NCBI RefSeq assembly: GCF_002735705.1
Contig: NZ_PDZL01000001.1
Span: forward strand, 248,001-312,000
Direction: 5' to 3'
Origin: Janthinobacterium sp. BJB426
Lineage (GTDB): Bacteria > Pseudomonadota > Gammaproteobacteria > Burkholderiales > Burkholderiaceae_D
Length of the DNA stretch: 64,000 bases
The position numbers and the translations under genes are program-made. Below the pieces are notes generated by a model. The model saw only the letters and a program-made list of their open reading frames with translations, was not told the DNA's origin and did not search any database. Of this stretch, positions 62,285-64,000 are shown piece by piece; position 1 is the stretch's first letter, and each line of letters begins with the position of its first letter.

Positions 62285-63152
62285 ATATTGGCGCCACGGG
62301 CAGGGTCGTGGTGGCCGGATGGCGGCGCAGGTAATAGTGGCGGTACAACATGATCTCGCCCCACACCAGCAGCAGCGCCGCCAGCGCGAACAGGCTCAGC
62401 GTGATCTTGAGCGAATTGAAATAGGCGCCGGCCTGGCGTTTGACGGCGTCGATGAAAATCATCGGCACTGATTTGTCGAGTTTGCTGAAGTCGGCCTGGC
62501 GCGCCACATCGGTGGTCAGGCGCACGGCCAGGTCGGTACCCAGACTGGCCAGTTCGCCCGTCGCCTGGCCACGGAAGCCGGCGCCCTTGAGCGCTTCGCC
62601 CAGCACAGTTGCCCTGGCGATCAATTGTTCCTGCAGCACCTGCGTCAGCAGCACGCTGCCGCGGCGCAGGATGAATTCATTGATCCAGCGCGCCTTGCTG
62701 CGTTCCCAGTAACTGCCTGATGTAGGCCGGTAATACATATCTTGCACGAAGGGTTCGATCAGGCTGCGCATGCTGATAGCCTGGCCCGGGGCGATCAGCC
62801 TGAGCTGCTGTTCCAGGTAGACGCGCAGCGCCGGCATTTGCGCTTCGACCACCGGCTGCAGGTCGCGCTCGAGGGCCTGGTTGACCACGCGGTGCACGCT
62901 GTGCACGGCGCCAAACCCGCCACCGAGCAGCGGCAGCGCGACCAGGATCAGCACATAGCTGAGCTTGGCGGCCACATGCCAGGCGGGCGGACGGCGCACC
63001 AGCAGGCATTTTCTGGCCAGCTGGTAGCAGATGCCGACCGCCAGCACAAAGCCGATCACGCCATACAGCAGCATCCACGGCAGGACTGTCCACAGCAGGT
63101 CGCTGCCGAACGGCGCCAGGGTGCTACTCCAATTGAGCAGTTGTTGCTTCAT
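62283..63152 (-). CDS. Conserved membrane protein of unknown function
   Basis: A 289-residue protein. Two hydrophobic stretches near the N-terminus (about 18-45 and 65-85) and one near the C-terminus (about 250-270) flank a periplasmic or cytoplasmic region of about 160 residues with several charged helices (RWINEFILRRGSVLLTQVLQEQL). The layout resembles two-helix-anchored domains but I do not recognise the family. The ATG at 63152 has AAGG 8 bases upstream. A second ATG at 63158 is close to it. It converges with maeB. Confidence 0.65.
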   Translation of the reverse strand: MKQQLLNWSSTLAPFGSDLLWTVLPWMLLYGVIGFVLAVGICYQLARKCLLVRRPPAWHVAAKLSYVLILVALPLLGGGFGAVHSVHRVVNQALERDLQPVVEAQMPALRVYLEQQLRLIAPGQAISMRSLIEPFVQDMYYRPTSGSYWERSKARWINEFILRRGSVLLTQVLQEQLIARATVLGEALKGAGFRGQATGELASLGTDLAVRLTTDVARQADFSKLDKSVPMIFIDAVKRQAGAYFNSLKITLSLFALAALLLVWGEIMLYRHYYLRRHPATTTLPVAPI

Positions 63153-63221
63153 GTACATTGCCTTGAGGTAAGTAATCAGGCAATTATAGCTATTTAGCAA
63201 ATAAACATGGCGCGCTTGCCG

Positions 63222-64000
63222 TCAATGCGCCATCAGCACCGGTACCGTCATCTGGCGCAGCACCGTTTCCGTCACGCCGCCCAATAAAATTTCGCGGAAG
63301 CGCGCGTGGCCGTAGCCGCCCATCACCAGCAAGTCCGCATGCACTTCGGCGGCCATGGCCAGCAGCGCCGCGCCGATGTCGCCCGTGGTGATGGCCGAAC
63401 GCACTTCGACGGGCACGCCATGGCGGCTCAGGTAGGCGGCGATGTCGGCACCCGGGTGGCGCGCCGGTTGCGCGTGGCCGGCCGGCGGGTGCAGCAGGGC
63501 CAGCACCACCAGGCGCGCCGCGCGCAAGAGGGGCAGGGCGTGGCCGATGGCGCGCGTCGCTTCCATGCTGCCATCCCAGGCCACCACGACGGTGTTGTCC
63601 ACTTGCGTGAATTGGCCGCTGCGCGGCAGGATCAGCACGGGACGGGCCGCGTTCAGCATCACGTAGGGCACCAGGTCGCTCATGGCGCCGGGCAGGGCTT
63701 CGCTGTCGTCGTGCTGGCTGAGCACCGTCAAGTCGCTGTAGCGGGCGCTGACGGCCATGCCGCCATCTTCATCGTCTTCGATCAGGCGCCGCTCCAGCGA
63801 GGCGGCGCCAGCCTGGCGCGCCAGCGTTTCAAACTGGTCGAGCGCCTGATCCGCCTGCCCATGCAAGGCTGAAATCTGCGCCGCCACGGCGCCGCCGCGC
63901 ATGCCGCGGTTGTTTTCCAGGTAAAAGCGCGACAGGCCCGTCATGGCCGCGCCGATCAGGTGCGCCTGGTGCGCGTGTGCCAGCCGTGCCGCGATGGCGA
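63222..64000 (-). CDS. Universal stress protein family (5' end cut by window edge)
   Basis: At least 259 residues of a UspA-like protein with the start beyond base 64000. The frame is open to the edge. Two Usp folds are likely: the visible N-terminal part is incomplete, and the C-terminal one has VDNTVVVAWDGSMEATRAIGHAL and the ATP-binding GGYGHARFREILLGG. Such tandem forms are about 280 residues, so only a few are missing. Usually induced in stress or stationary phase. It stands on the minus strand next to a membrane protein of unknown role. Confidence 0.9.
   Translation of the reverse strand, partial: AIAARLAHAHQAHLIGAAMTGLSRFYLENNRGMRGGAVAAQISALHGQADQALDQFETLARQAGAASLERRLIEDDEDGGMAVSARYSDLTVLSQHDDSEALPGAMSDLVPYVMLNAARPVLILPRSGQFTQVDNTVVVAWDGSMEATRAIGHALPLLRAARLVVLALLHPPAGHAQPARHPGADIAAYLSRHGVPVEVRSAITTGDIGAALLAMAAEVHADLLVMGGYGHARFREILLGGVTETVLRQMTVPVLMAH

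Noticed and set aside
1..64000. CRISPR array, insertion sequence, prophage, tRNA or rRNA
   Set aside because: No regularly spaced repeats, transposase or integrase genes, or RNA gene signatures were seen by reading. A dedicated tRNA and repeat scan was not possible here.

Overview
The window looks like a stretch of ordinary chromosome from a GC-rich betaproteobacterium. Gene content and order (recA-recX, sucC-sucD, pgk-pyk-fba-purC-purE-purK-tsaC-like, PPi-dependent phosphofructokinase, zf-CHCC protein, DUF2889 and DUF2809 proteins) suggest Burkholderiales, most likely Oxalobacteraceae of the Janthinobacterium/Massilia kind. That placement is inference from memory of gene content, not a search. 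No rRNA, tRNA, CRISPR array, insertion sequence or prophage was seen. Genes are tightly packed and no gene-free gap exceeds about 280 bases.

Left part (1-9.6 kb): an MHS-type MFS transporter cut by the window edge and a GMC oxidoreductase face an IclR regulator across an intergenic region holding an IclR-type operator. A PPi-dependent phosphofructokinase follows. Next is a minus-strand four-gene block of response regulator, sensor kinase, DUF4212 small subunit and Na+/solute symporter, whose coding regions all overlap by a few bases. 

Middle part (9.7-32 kb): recA with a LexA box inside its promoter, recX, a methyltransferase, DUF2889 protein, the succinyl-CoA synthetase pair, a lone type IV pilin behind a near-consensus sigma-54 promoter, a YcgR-like c-di-GMP receptor, moaC, a BepA-like protease, a small minus-strand set (hydrolase, NTF2-like, zinc finger), azlCD, then the glycolysis/purine run pgk-pyk-fba-purCEK and a Sua5-type protein ending in a strong terminator.

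Right-middle (32-48 kb): a GDSL lipoprotein with OmpW, flavin reductase, msrA, cfa, an in-frame fusion of a hemerythrin domain to PdxH, tcdA, thpR, a periplasmic FKBP, cysK, a secreted SGNH hydrolase with a divergent LysR gene, a two-lobed M16 peptidase, and a two-gene pair resembling plasmid TraL and TraM with no other conjugation genes nearby.

Right part (48-64 kb): a TPR-like diguanylate cyclase, pncC, then a three-gene signalling operon of YfiR, a hybrid kinase with a CHASE8-like periplasmic sensor, and a REC-PAS-GGDEF-EAL-REC protein whose GGDEF half is degenerate while its EAL half looks active. This looks like a YfiR sensor module connected to a phosphorelay and a phosphodiesterase instead of directly to a cyclase. 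After it come thiL, an unrecognised gene, a MarR regulator with two tandem operators facing a CynX-type exporter, maeB, a membrane protein and a universal stress protein cut by the window end. The most unusual items are the hemerythrin-PdxH fusion, the YfiR/hybrid-kinase/EAL operon and the orphan TraL-TraM-like pair.
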